Assembly: GCF_041956535.1 (NCBI RefSeq)
Contig: NW_027192195.1
Span: forward strand, 1,095,189-1,159,188
Source: Calcarisporiella thermophila CBS 279.70
Taxonomy: Eukaryota; Calcarisporiellomycota
Length of the DNA stretch: 64,000 nucleotides
Direction: 5' to 3'
Shown: positions 23,697-35,224 of the stretch, piece after piece
Numbering within the stretch: the first letter of the stretch is position 1
How the letters are laid out: the number at the start of each line of letters is the position of its first letter
Notes under the pieces: generated by a model
Told to the model about the DNA's origin: nothing
Seen by the model: only the letters and a program-made list of their open reading frames with translations
Databases searched by the model: none
Made by a program: the position numbers and the translations under genes

Positions 23697-26669
23697 CTAA
23701 ATCACCCATTCCTTGGTCACCACATCTATGTACGCGGCCGTCACATCCTCGCGTAGCTCCCGTTTAACCCTTTGCAATACTGCATTCCCTGCTCTGTCGC
23801 CTAGCGCCGAAAGGTTCAATTTGAGCTTCCAGGTCTCCCGCTCCTCAAGCGGAACATAATCAGGCACGCGCACCGACAAATCGAGACGCCACGTGTTAGT
23901 GTGGCCATGCCCAGCCACATGTCGGATAACGTACCAATGACCATCCGCTTCATTGCCTTTGGCCTCCACCAGAGCGGCGCGGGGCTTCTCCTTGGACTGG
24001 GCAAGGGGATCGGGGGCGACGTGTGGAAGTTCATCCTGGATCGACCAATCCAAAACGTGTGCGCGGAAACCAAGCACACTCCATGTGTAATCCCCTAACT
24101 CGGCCACGAGTGTTAGGTGTCGCACGTGACGGGTGGCATCGTAGCTGGAGTTGAACGAGTAAAGGTGTGGAATTTTGGGGGGAGGCGTGGCGTTGGAAGA
24201 GGCGAGCGGGAAGCGGTAGGATTCAATAAAGCTGGAGAGTGGGAACGAGATTTGCCAGTCGGCCGAGGCCGCTTGGGGCTCGCGTAGCTCTCCCTCAGAG
24301 AGGGACACCTGCTTCAATACGTCCAAGACGTCCCCCTTATCGTGCGAAAAGGGGGCGGCATCGGATCTTGCGATATGTAGACTAGCCTCGCCACTGGTGG
24401 CATTTACTAGGTGCTGTATGTAGACCTTTCTGGGATGCAAGGCATCGAATGGGGCGCCTCGTAGGGTGGCAAATACTAAGATTGCGATGAGGATCCACCC
24501 ACTCAGGAGCACCAAGACTCGACGGGTCGTGTTCCGACCGTGGCGAAGCGAAAAGGCTGGTAGCAGCGGCGCTAAGACCCATGTAAGCCACCCAAAGACC
24601 GAGGCAATGACATGATCGGCCGGCGAATGTGCACCCACTCTTCCCATTAGCGGAACAAGCATATCCACCAACATCAGGCCATAATAGATGCCAATGCTGG
24701 AGATAAATGCAAAGCCAACCACATACACCCATAGGCCAATCGAATTTCGCGTTCTCCACTTCTTGCTTCCCACTCCATTCCGTGCCTCATTCAACCCAAT
24801 CAGCAAGACAAAAAGAAGAGACACCAGCCAGGGCCCGAATGCGCTAGGGATCCTGTACGCGGACATGAGCAGGGCCCATAAATTATACACACCAGCTACC
24901 CCAATCAGGGTGACATGTTCAGCCGACAGCAGCCCAAAGGCCCCCCACTGATCCGCCAGGTACTGAACTCCTATGGAGCCGAGCGCAGAAGCCGGCGCGA
25001 ACAAAACCCATCCGTACCACTCGCGTGAATACCATGTCATCGGTTTACCCATCTGTACCATGGCCAAGGCAACCAGGTTCGGTACGATTATGGCAGCGAT
25101 GGCCCCCAAAATGAAGGTGGCCATGGCCACGCAATACGTGGAAAAGGTTGAGAGGAATGGCAACTTCTGACGCCGCACGATGTGAATGAAGAGCCCAAGG
25201 GAGACCAGGTGGGTGGCTAGATGCAAGCGAGACGCTATGCTCCAGGGATAGTCAATGAACGCCAGCCCAAAAATATCGAAGAAAACTAAATCGGAAACTG
25301 GTTCCACCTTCGTGAGAGAAGTCGCGGTCAGCTGCTCGACAAGGGCAAGCGTGTTCTCGCCCATATGCTAAGGAAGATGTGGAATGGAACGGGTAAGGGC
25401 GGGGAGGAGGAAAAACAACGAAACCAGGGGTGTGTACCTGAAGTGTTCCAGGAGCAATGTGGGCTATAGTGTCGAGTTGGGTGTGGTAGAGATACGAGTT
25501 TTTGTAAAGAGCCATATCGAGTCCGGTTAAGTTGCCGTAGTGGACAAATTGACGGAAATCGGTGTCCGATAAAATGATCCCAGTGCGGAACACGTCATTT
25601 GCCTGTGCGGAAAGAGAGGATTAGAAATGGGAGGTTATCTCGATCCTCTGAGGGCGCGTTAACCGCCTGCGGAGCCTACCAGCACATTCCCATGCGGATA
25701 GGGCACCTTTCGATAGGCCTCCACCACCTGCTTCGAATTCGCTTGGAAGAGAACCTCGCTTCCCGTGGTTCCACACGCCTCCAAATTCACCACTGCCCGA
25801 ACCGTCTCAGCCAGCCCGTACTTTGTCACAAATGCATGGGATGCATCCTGAAGAGATTCCTCTGCGCCGTTAAACAAAAATACCGCGGCGTTTTGGCCGC
25901 CCCAACTCGGTCGCCGGCTCAAGACACGAATGATTTCGAGCATCACCGCAATCCCTGCGCCGTCGTCTGCCGCGCCAGGCGAGCCTATCATGGAGTCGTA
26001 GTGCGCGTTCAGTAGCACCGCATTTTTATTGCATTCTTCGCCGCAGGACATGCGAACAATGATATTGGTCACATTCGTGTACATTTTGAGCACCACTATA
26101 AACACAAAGTCATTCATGAGTAGAGTTAGAGAACTCGGAGGCAAGGAGGGCGGCTAAGAAGTGGTCCATAATTACTATGATGCATAAAGTCAAAGCGATG
26201 CGTTCCCGATTCCTCCTGCACGAAAACATCGAACTTCGTATTGGCTGAAAGCTGATACTCGCGTAGGCGGGAGAGGAGATATTGTTTGGCGCGCCCTTCT
26301 TCCGCCGTCCCGACAATTCCTGAAAAATATTGAAAATGGTATAGACACGTCTGGAAAATTGCGCGAGAGAGCGAAATTCATTCCAACGCATAAATGGATT
26401 CATCTTCAGAACTTACGTTCTCCTATTTCCTCCGCCAAGTACGTGACCGTCTCTCTCGCATTCAACTCGGAGAATCCCTCCGAATCCTCCTTTAGCACCG
26501 GCTCTGGTAAACGGTAATGCATATAAGAGCCAAACCATACTGCCAAAAACACAGTAATCAAGATAATAATGTAGGAGCGCAGCGGGGAGGATGCATCCTC
26601 GGGGGGAGATTTGGACGATGTCGGTGAAGCGAGAGGGGATGAGTTAGAATGGACTCGTTTGCGTAGCAT
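23697..26669 (-). CDS. PFF1: Vacuolar membrane protease, M28 family (PFF1-type)
   Basis: Five exons (26669-26417, 26319-26176, 26095-25680, 25602-25438, 25367-23697) give about 882 residues. A short cytosolic N-terminus is followed by a transmembrane segment (residues about 27-48), then a luminal M28 peptidase domain. Zinc and catalytic residues are visible: NAHYDS, GAADDGAG, FNGAEE, NLEACG and YHTQLDT. The C-terminal half carries a series of hydrophobic segments (about eight) and a beta-rich luminal tail. This is the layout of fungal Pff1-type vacuolar proteases and of ER Fxna/ERMP1. The start at LRKRVHSNSS keeps a plausible basic leader. Its gene is convergent with the M49-like peptidase, an adjacency of two unrelated metallopeptidases that is probably chance. 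Confidence 0.93.
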
Positions 26670-28373
26670 ATAGTCAAGGGGAAAGGGTGAGGGAGGGGAT
26701 TGGGGGGAGTAGCAGGCGATGAGGCGATCGGGAAATCGAAGAGTTAAGAAACAAAGAAAGCCCAAGCTACTAAAGTTGGCATATGAAAGTTCTAATGAGA
26801 GAAGCTTTGTCTCCTCGTTGAAATTGTCCTAACGCGGTAATGTACGGGTTTTGGAGTACCGTTATGGAAAACTTTAATACTGGGCCTAATTGCCGACGCG
26901 GCCGCAAAGAGAGTTTGCAGCTGCGTCCACAGTTCCACGCATCCTCGGCCTTTCCCCTTAGCAACAGCCATGCCCTAGATAGGAAGTTTCGATTCAATTC
27001 GTGGGGAAACTTGGCTGCACTTGAACCATCTCAGTTTTCCGGCGGGCGGACCGCATTGGTGCTCCGCGATACAGTAAGATCCTGATCCCTTGGGAGCTTA
27101 TGTATCGGGGCCTAGCCCGCGGGTGTTCTTTCATGAAGAAGGCTCGATCGTCGACGCGATAAAGGATGCATCCAAAGTTCTGTATGCTGAGGATGCAGAA
27201 GGGCCGGGCAAAGGGATCTAGCTTGGAGCCAAAGGGGCCCCAACTTGCTGGCCTTTGTGCCCCGACTTTGCAAAGGCTCGTGGAGCTTATTCTACCCCAC
27301 TGTACCGGGCTTGACCTTACCATTATGAGAGTAACCATAGGCTGCCTGTGGATGGTTCGCCATCGTCATTGCATCTCTGTGCTCATTTGTAGTAGGCACA
27401 AGTGCCACCCGGTACTACCGATAAACTACGATCAATAGAAGTCCGAGGATGTGCTAATCGTGAACAGTGTCCGCCGAATGTCCAGTGCAATTGCAAGAGT
27501 GCGCTCTGATTTCCGGCTCCTGACCGGGAGTAAGCATTTCCTTTGTGAGTTACGTACTGGTTCAGACAGAATGCCTCTATGGAACAAAGTTTACACGTTC
27601 ATGTGTAAAGGAGCTTATGCCTATAGGGAAATCCCTAGCTCTAAGCATTTCTCTGTATTATATCATTTGGGTTAAAAAAAAATCATGAGATAATCTTTGG
27701 TTGATTCGCAGTCGATGTTCTGAAATCACGGAATCTTCACCATCAACCCTGGCATTTCTTAAGCGTCTTACTATCCCATCCTTGATGGGCAACGGATATT
27801 AATGAAATAAAGAGACGATTAATTGTCCATAGTTCTTTGTGCCTTCTTAATGCTTAGCCGTACCAGCCACAGCACTCAAGCTACCCTGCAGCTCATCTGG
27901 AGCATATTGGGGAAGGAGGTCAGTCGAGACGGGCCGCAACCAAGTTGATGAGCGCGACCAACTCCATATAGATTAATTTCGTGTTATTCACAAACATGTG
28001 CCCCGATGGAGTATAGGACGGATGTGCTTGCTTGCTGGCCAACCAGCGCCCGCGCTCAGGATGACCGATGGAAGCCACTAGGCCGACAAGAGAGAGACTA
28101 TCCCTCTTTGTCTTTATGGCTCGATGCTCCCCGCCTATCCTCAGCACCATCCTAGTTTCAAAAATGCCCGAGACTCCTGGGTTTTGATTAAAATAGGATG
28201 GCCGCGCATTTCCCTGCGGAGCTCTGTGATTGGCTGCCCCTAACTTAGTTTCCGTTCCAATTCGCCCCATGATTGAGGCTGCTAGGGTTAGATAGCAAGG
28301 CCAAGGGGAACTTGCTTAGTTTTCCTTCACTTTCCCCCTCCCCTTTCCATCCTTTAGATAGAGTAGAGCCAGC
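26670..28373. promoter_or_regulatory. Long divergent intergenic region (M28 protease / GDP-mannose transporter)
   Basis: About 1.7 kb without an accepted gene. An inverted CCAAT box (ATTGG) at 28229-28233 lies about 140 bp before the transporter start. Several 60-116 codon frames occur on both strands but none has a family pattern or a credible splice partner. No tRNA was recognised. Confidence 0.4.
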
Positions 28374-29650
28374 ATGTCGAAGGAGGACGCTAAAGAATTT
28401 AAAGTCGCCTTCCCGGCAGATAATTCCTCTCCTCTCCCCCCATCACAGCTGCAGCAGCAAAAGCGAAGCGCCTGGGTAGATGCATCGCTCCCGATCTTCT
28501 GCCAATGTGCAGCAAGCATCTTGATGACCGTGACAAACAAATATGTTGTTTCGGGAACCGATTTCAATATGAACTTCTTTCTTCTGGCTGTGCAGGTGTG
28601 CTAACCTTTTGCCTCATCTTTCTCGAATGTTGCTTGATGCTGATCCCGCGATCAAGTCTATTGTAACAGTGTTTCTACTAGAGCTGTTCAAGCGTGTATC
28701 TCTGATCCAGTATCGTCCGTACAGCCACGAGGAAGCCAAGAGCTGGTTCCCGGTCACTGCGCTGCTGGTTGCCATGATTTACACCGGGAGCAAGGCTCTC
28801 CAGTACTTCCCGATCCCCATCTATACCATCTTTAAAAACATCACCATTATCCTTATAGCATATGGAGAGGTGGTCTGGTTCGGGGGCAAAGTGACGCAGT
28901 TGATGCTGGCCTCTTTCGGGCTGATGGTTGGTTTTCCAGCGTTGCAATGAAGATCTCCGTGCTCGATCCTTAGTCAATGACTTGCTATTGTTATCTGCTA
29001 GGTCCTGTCGTCCGTGATTGCAGGGTGGTCGGATGTCGCCGAGATGCTCTCGCAGAACATTGTGCGCATCGATCTCCTCGCTGGCTATCTGTGGATGTAT
29101 GCCAACTGCTTTTCCACGGCGGCTTTTGTCCTCTATATGCGCAAGCGTATCAAGCTGACGAACTTTAAGGATTTCGACACGGCCTTTTACAACAATTTAC
29201 TCAGCATCCCGCTGCTGGTGGTCTTGACTTTGATCTTCGAGGACTGGAGCGAGGAGGGTTTGGCGCGCAATTTGTAAGTGATTTCTCCCCTGTTTTGAGG
29301 TATCTCCTGATTCACGAGCTAAGCCGGGATTTGCTTTCAGCCCCGAGGAGTCCAAGAACTGGCTCTACATCGCCATGATCCTCTCGGGCACGACCGCCTT
29401 TGCGATTTCGTACACGAGCGCCTGGTGTGTGCGGGTGACCTCGTCCACCACCTACAGCATGGTGGGTGCCCTCAACAAGCTGCCTGTTGCCGTGAGCGGG
29501 ATGGTGTTCTTCGGTGATCCCGTCACCGTGCAAAGCGTGAGCGCAGTGAGCGTCGGGTTCACTGCTGGAGTGGTCTATGTGGTCGCCCAGGAGCAAAAGA
29601 AGAGGGCCGAAAAGAGTCAGCTCCCTCTGACCGAGAAGGAGGATAAATGA
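28374..29650 (+). CDS. VRG4: GDP-mannose transporter (Vrg4 type, drug/metabolite transporter superfamily)
   Basis: Four exons (28374-28595, 28657-28926, 29002-29273, 29341-29650) give 357 residues, close to the family norm. About ten transmembrane segments. The GALNKLP motif that forms the GDP-mannose binding site is present near residue 287, as is the FKNITIIL region typical of the family. The protein imports GDP-mannose into the Golgi lumen in exchange for GMP, feeding mannan and glycoprotein synthesis. The C-terminus is lysine- and glutamate-rich, as usual for ER/Golgi retrieval. All introns are GT-AG. Confidence 0.95.
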
Positions 29651-30072
29651 CGTGTACTTTTTTTCGTTTCTTCCCTGTACTCTATTCATTGGTATTTCTT
29701 CATTTCTTAACACCTTAGACCTTTTTCTTAACGAGGAGTTAGAGTTTCTGACGGAGGAGATCTGAGTGGTTTAGAAAGGAAATGGAAAATGCTCATGGCG
29801 CTGCTTATAGCGCGAAAATCAAAACCCATTGGGCCGAGTTTCTCAGCCCAGATGACGGTGGCTTGTGGTAATACAAGTCCTTGACATGTAAGAGAAAAAA
29901 AATCCGGAAAGGTTGCACCCCATATTCTATTGAATTTTTGGGGGGAAGGGAAATAAATAAGTGATCGAGAGGATTCCAATTTTAATACTCCATCTCCTCT
30001 TCATTCGCGACTTTTTTTTGTGGAATTCCCCAGTGTATTTATGGCAGCCATTCTGCATTGCTCTGAATAATA
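29651..30072. other. Intergenic, 3' flank of the transporter and 5' flank of the NT-C2 gene
   Basis: About 420 bp, AT-rich in its second half. No gene was recognised. Confidence 0.45.
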
Positions 30073-30910
30073 ATGCCGTTCCAGCTTTTCCAGCGTTTCC
30101 GACGCAATCATGCTCTTGAATGCATCGCCCACCTCGACATCCAATCCCTTACCCGGCTTCCTCTACTGAAGGGCCAATATTTCGTGGAATGGCGGCTGCT
30201 TGAAGGGGGAAGCACCTCCGCTCTCCTCAACACCGCATATCAAACGCGTGGGCAAACGAAGAGGGTCTCCCTGGAGAATTATTGTGCCCACTGGGATTCG
30301 CACCAGAAAACCATGATTCGGTTGGGCATAGGCGTGGATGGAGAGCTCCTGCCACTGCGCGCGCAATTCACGGTGACGCAGCTGGTTGAACGAGAAAAGC
30401 CGCAGGTAGCTAGTCTTGAGCTTGACATTAATGATCCTCGGATCCTTTTCCTCCATGGATATTTACATTCATTGCTTATTTTAGATCATTGGCCGTCTAA
30501 TTCTCAACCTTGCTGAATACGTAATTTTGCATAAACAGCCCACCAAGTTGGATGAATCCCAGCCTCCCCGGAAATATCGCCTCGATCAGTGCTATTACCC
30601 GCGTGCCACTCTGCATCTCGGAATTCGTGTCGAGCAAGTTCCATCCTCCACCCCGCTCGCCTACAAAGTCCCCCCGCTTAACCGACGGATGATTATACCC
30701 GACGAGCGTGATCTCGTTGAACTTTTGGGGCAGGAACGAGATATTATTGTGGCAGGAGGCAAGCGAATGAGGGCGAGAGAACTCGTCCATGATCGCTTAT
30801 GGAGGACGTTCGCCGGCGAGGCAGCTGACGACGACCTCTGTCTTAGGGGTCATAAGGGCCTGGATAAAAAGCGCTATGCACGACTCTCCTACGCGGAGAG
30901 CGCAATCTGA
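30073..30910 (+). CDS. NT-C2 domain protein (EEIG1/EHBP1-type N-terminal C2)
   Basis: Two exons (30073-30405, 30485-30910) give 252 residues. Residues about 8-155 match the NT-C2 pattern: an N-terminal strand (HALECIAHLDI), GQYFVEWRL, KRVSLENYCAHWD, a LELDI-free junction at Pro-Gln/Ile-Ile, and a GRLILNLAEY strand after the intron. In EHBP1, EEIG1 and plant relatives this domain binds phospholipid or Rab-linked membranes; here it is nearly free-standing, followed by about 100 residues with no other domain recognised. A membrane-binding adaptor role is therefore inference. The junction (CAG then ATC) is in frame with GT-AG ends. Confidence 0.8.
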
Positions 30911-31558
30911 CACATCTCTTCTTTGATCGAACACGATCTCCCCTCTTCTTCTCTTCTGTCCACGCCCCCCTTTCTCTCTCTGTCTCTTCAGACTTTTATT
31001 TTGTGCTTTACTATTGTGTAAATACGCTTTTATTCATCTTTTTTTCTTATATTTTCCTGCGAGTGTTCCGTCATGAATGCGTTTTTTTTTTTTGGTTATT
31101 TTATTTTCCTTTCTTTGCTATGTCCCTACTTCATCTTCCCATTTTGGTGTTTATGTATTTGCCTAGTTTTTTGCTGTTGGTTAACGTTTTTCTGCATTCT
31201 TTTTTCACCCAAAAGTTTCAAGAATATAGGTTGAAGAGAAAACCAATGAAGAAGAAAAGAGTCAATGGCTAGTGGGGGAGAGGGGAGAAGGGTCTGCTTC
31301 TTCGTAGTAAGAATCTGTGGGCAAGCGTGACAAAGGGTCCTGCGAGAGATTTGCGTCTCGGAAAAAAAAAACGTGAATAGACAATAATAACATTGAAGAT
31401 AAGCAAGAGAAAAGAAATATCGACAAAAGAACGCGCAATACAGTCGGGAAAAATATGTATAATTAAAAAAGGCCAGCGTATATACTACTATAAATACTAA
31501 ATAAAGCTAAATAGGGGATTTGAAGACGGCTCTTCTACTATGGCTAGACTGCTCTAAT
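30911..31558. other. Convergent 3' intergenic region (NT-C2 / RBR ligase)
   Basis: About 650 bp of AT-rich sequence holding both 3' UTRs, with an AATAAA at 31500-31505. An 89-codon plus-strand frame (31003-31272) is Phe/Leu-rich low-complexity sequence and is not accepted. Confidence 0.45.
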
Positions 31559-32983
31559 CTATAGAAATAGCATGCTCACGTTTGGCACGCCCAGCTCCGG
31601 CTTCTCGCTCACCACGCCAACGCTGTCATTCTTCACGCCATCCCAAGACTTGCATCGGTAAAACCCACACTTGACGCCCCAAGCGTCCCTGCACACCCAG
31701 CAGAATCGGTGCCCACACTGCAAACAGTCCACTTTATTGCATCCGTCGTCGCGCTGGATCAGGACAGAGCATCTTGGGCACGTACGACTATTCTCGAGCT
31801 TCCATCTTAGAGAGGCTAGATCGTCCTCGGAGGACGTGGGTGAGGAGAGGTTGGCGGCATGAAGGAGTTGCTGGTAGAGATAGGCTGAGCAGGTGAGCGA
31901 GAGATGATGGGTTGCAGCACCGCACTGTAGACAAAGAGGCTGGAGGCATTTCGTGCAGCTTGCCTGAGGAAAGGAGGAGATGTGCTTAAATTGAAGCTGC
32001 GTCCAAGTTTCCGGGTGTTGTTCAAGCGAAATAAGGCGGGAGGAGATGTGGTTCGCGGCTTTGACGCACTCTCTTTCTCGCGCCAGGCCGCGCCGTAATA
32101 AGGAGGGCTCTTCCTCGCCCTTCACATCTCTACTCATTAGGGCGGATCTTATGCTTTAATAACGAGCCGCATTTTTAGATACACAATAGAAAATCAAGGA
32201 AACTCCACCTGCAGACCACGCTGACCCATCGTCGTAATTCATCCGAGACGTAGCCATAGATATCCTCCACTCTAGGTAATCCTGAGACTAGGTGGGCTCG
32301 GAAATCATCATTGAAGCGTGCGAGAAATGTATTCGCATGCTCCTCATCGGCATGATCGTCGGTGTAAATGACAAAGAAACTATAGAGCAACTCTGCGATT
32401 TCATTGAAGCAACTAACAATGGCTCCAAGTTAGCTCTCATCGAATGGTTTCTTCCAGTGGTAAGTATTTTATTCACCGCTCACGGTCCCCGTGATACACT
32501 TGTGCTGCTGGCACTACATTGGCGCATACCTGGCAGTAGCGTTGGCATGCGCGAAACGGCTGATTGTACTTATTGTATGTCTCGACAACCGAAATGTCAA
32601 CGTACTGGTACAGCAGCCACATTAGGATGAGTCCTTCACCAGTCATTCATGTAACATGGGAAAAAAAACTTTATTACCTGGCTCCATTCATGAGTTGGGA
32701 TGATGTCTTGACAAACGGGACAGGTAATTTTGGAAATACCAAGTCCCCATGAACTGGAAACCACCTCAGTGAAATATCTAAGCCCATGGACCAGGACGCC
32801 AAGAATAATTCAGTCAAGCTGAAAATGACACCCCCAGCACAAATCCTCTTTATACCTTGTAATACATCGATGGCAGAATTGGTCTTTGCAGCTCCGCAAT
32901 GTCATGCTGCAATTCCGCTCGAAACAGATGGAGCAGAGCTCCCGGAAGTCTTCCCATTCAGCTTTGTATTCGTATTCAGGCAT
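31559..32983 (-). CDS. RBR-type E3 ubiquitin ligase (RING1-IBR-RING2)
   Basis: Five exons (32983-32856, 32777-32678, 32604-32477, 32412-32209, 32129-31559) give about 376 residues. RING1: CSICFERNC, then CKDQFCHRC and, after the intron, CPVCQDIIP. A middle segment (VVETYNKYNQPFRACQR then RFNDDFRAHLVSGLPRVEDIYGYV) resembles fungal RBR linkers. IBR: CTKCLQPLCLQCGAATHHLS. RING2: CPRCSVLIQRDDGCNKVDC and CGHRFCWVC, keeping the GC catalytic cysteine used by Parkin/HHARI-type ligases. RBR ligases take ubiquitin from E2 onto that cysteine before substrate transfer. Odd point: in RING1 the usual C-x-H-x-F-C reads CKDQFC, so Asp stands where the zinc-ligand His is expected. The acceptor before exon 5 (TAG at 32132-32130) has a close alternative (GAG). 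Confidence 0.87.
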
Positions 32984-33326
32984 TTTAGTAACTATCTTTA
33001 TTCACTCCAGGGAAAAAAATGTAATGAAATATATATTGGGGTTGAGCCAGCTGTATGCAAACAGAAGTATTATAGGGCGAGTAAGTGGTATAGTAAGAAT
33101 GATGAATCTTCTAACTGGAGAATGGGAGATGTAGAGAGATAAAGCAAAAAGGAACTTGTGTTCTAGCCGCATTGGAAAGAGTGGCAAAAATATTGGACCA
33201 GATCACGCGGGTCTCAACTCACGTGGCTTTGTTCGTCATCGACACTTCATTTTACGTAGAGAAACAATGAGGAGAGATGAGTTAGATTTCTGGCAAATAT
33301 AGATTACTTGTTGGCTGCCGATCAAC
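32984..33326. promoter_or_regulatory. Region upstream of the RBR ligase
   Basis: About 340 bp between the minus-strand RBR start and the plus-strand small frame at 33327. It should contain the RBR promoter. No specific site was recognised. Confidence 0.35.
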
Positions 33327-33593
33327 ATGGTCAGCAGGCTGGCCTTCCATTCCACCTGTCGCCTCTTTTCAATGGATCGGAGGCAAATGATTTCGATTAA
33401 ACCATCATGTCCCGACATTGAAAGGCAAAATGCAAATGAAAAGTATGCCATATATCGCATCGATGATAACGGACGCGAATATCGCCTCTTCTCGAACACC
33501 TACACCTCATATACGGAAGCCCAAAAAGAAGCTAATCAATGGGCACAGCGAGGCCATAAACAATACTATTTTGTAAAGAAAGTCTCTTCGTAA
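33327..33593 (+). CDS. Small hypothetical protein
   Basis: Single open frame of 88 residues, or 73 if the second ATG is used. The C-terminal half (YAIYRIDDNGREYRLFSNTY... EANQWAQRGHKQYYFV) is hydrophilic, with regular alternating aromatic residues that look like a small alpha/beta fold rather than random translation. No family recognised, no intron seen. The first 30 residues are less convincing, so the true start may lie at Met16. Could be a spurious frame. Confidence 0.35.
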   Translation: MVSRLAFHSTCRLFSMDRRQMISIKPSCPDIERQNANEKYAIYRIDDNGREYRLFSNTYTSYTEAQKEANQWAQRGHKQYYFVKKVSS

Positions 33594-34191
33594 GGTCGAA
33601 GCAATGTGCTGCCGTAACACTGGCAGTGTTTTTGTAAATATTTCCACAGAATTCATTTCAACAAACGCGCCATTTATCTGTAACATAAACCCTTTATTTA
33701 AATGGTTTTTATATTCATTAACCAGCTGCATTTCATAGCGGCTTATGAGCTTCCTAAAAATCAAAAGACACGAACTTAATTAGTAAAGAGGATTCTAACC
33801 AATTCAGTTAGATGGTTTTATATCATTTTCAGAGAGATTTTATCTCATAGAGGGATATTTCCTCTTCGAAGAGCTGGGTTAGAGCAAAATGTTCTCATCA
33901 TGATGATATAGGAAATTCTGAAACGAAAATAAAAGGAAACTTACATTAGGTTTCCTTTCCGGAAAATTGGCGCGGTAAAAAGTAAGAAAAGGGGATATAT
34001 ATGAGAATGAAGTGAAATAACTAACAAAGAAAAGGAAAAGTGTTAAATGATATAAACAGTTCGAGTTCGCTCTTTTATATTCGCAGTAGAAGTAAATAAT
34101 ACCTCGAAGTGAGACGTCATCCTTATTGGGCCGTCACAAATGTACATACGATTTTGCCACATTGACCTTGTTTACTCGACTGCCTATTACC
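33594..34191. other. Intergenic, nothing recognisable
   Basis: About 600 bp of AT-rich sequence before LTO1. An 85-codon minus-strand frame (33507-33764) overlaps the small plus-strand frame and has no family pattern. Confidence 0.4.
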
Positions 34192-34744
34192 ATGGCCTCA
34201 ACGGAAGAAATGCAAGCCAATGAGCAGGGAGATCTCGACACCCTAGTAGAACTTGAGAACATGTACTATATGACTTGACTTCCATTAAGTAGCATACGAG
34301 TTCATTTTTCGCCTTTTAGGTTTATGGAGCAAGGCAGAGATGAAGGTTTCGAGGCTGGAGAACGAGCAGGAGTAATCGAGGGCCAGGTATTTGGGTGTGA
34401 GAAGGGATATGAACTGGCACTTGAGGTTGGTTACTATGCCGGGTGTATGGAAGCTTGGCAATTAGCTGCATCGCAACACCCTAGCAAATTTTCCCCAAGG
34501 TAATGGATCAATGGTTCATACTAGGATTACGGCTAAATAAGCTAATCTAGATACATTGTACAGAACTCTTAAAGCGTTGTCATCTCTGAATGCGGCCATC
34601 GAAGCTTTTCCAAAGGAAAATAATCTGGATGTAGATTTCATGGAATTGGTAGAGAAAATACGAGCGCGATTTAAAGTGCTCATGTCTTTACTGGGGTCTC
34701 AACAGCGGTTCAAGGAGGAGAAAGAAAAGGGGATTAGCTATTGA
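34192..34744 (+). CDS. LTO1: LTO1/ORAOV1 family protein (deca-GX3 repeat)
   Basis: Three exons (34192-34262, 34320-34499, 34564-34744) give 143 residues, matching the small size of the family. The deca-GX3 region is visible as spaced Gly residues in FMEQGRDEGFEAGERAGVIE and the following GCEKGYELALEVGYYAGCME. The C-terminal segment (TLKALSSLNAAIEAFP ... LVEKIRARFKVLMSLLG) is the family's helical tail. With YAE1, LTO1 brings ABCE1/Rli1 to the cytosolic iron-sulfur targeting complex, supporting ribosome recycling. The third exon must start after the CAG at 34563: the nearer TAG at 34550 would shift the frame. Its C-terminus ends Gly-Ile-Ser-Tyr rather than the C-terminal Trp that Lto1 proteins use to contact the CIA complex. 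Confidence 0.88.
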
Positions 34745-35224
34745 CGAAGAGGCCCGATATTTTATGATGGTATCTTTCTAGATTGTTTATTATCTTGTAA
34801 TATAGTAAAGTATATCCTATGTGTCCTACTATTGGTGAATCGTAAAGTTTATGGTTTCCATATGAATGGATATTGAGGTGCTTGGGAAAGCATCCGGGCA
34901 CCCTCTCGAACGGTTGGAGTTAATAAATTTCTCCTATCCAAGTAGATTTTGCACTATTGAGACTCTTTCTCATGAAGTATCTATGGAATTTAATATCAAC
35001 ATTCTTTGCATCTGAAAATTGGTACCGCACTGTCATATCAAATTGAAACGGTCTATTCTTTCTTTTTTTTTGGCACCTTATTTAATTTCAACCTTTCTCG
35101 CATACAACACACACACACGCTCATACATTCAATACACATTCAATTTTGCTTTTCGTACGCATAGCTCGTTGTCCTTTCTTGTTCTTCCCTTACACCCTTT
35201 CCCTCTTTGTGCAATAACTCTTTG
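34745..35224. other. Intergenic, 3' flank of LTO1 and promoter of the RabGAP
   Basis: About 480 bp, AT-rich, with a short AC-dinucleotide stretch near 35105-35118. No gene was recognised. Confidence 0.45.

Noticed and set aside
26770-28270. Several 60-116 codon frames in the long divergent gap
   Set aside because: Composition is not coding-like and no domain or splice pair could be seen.
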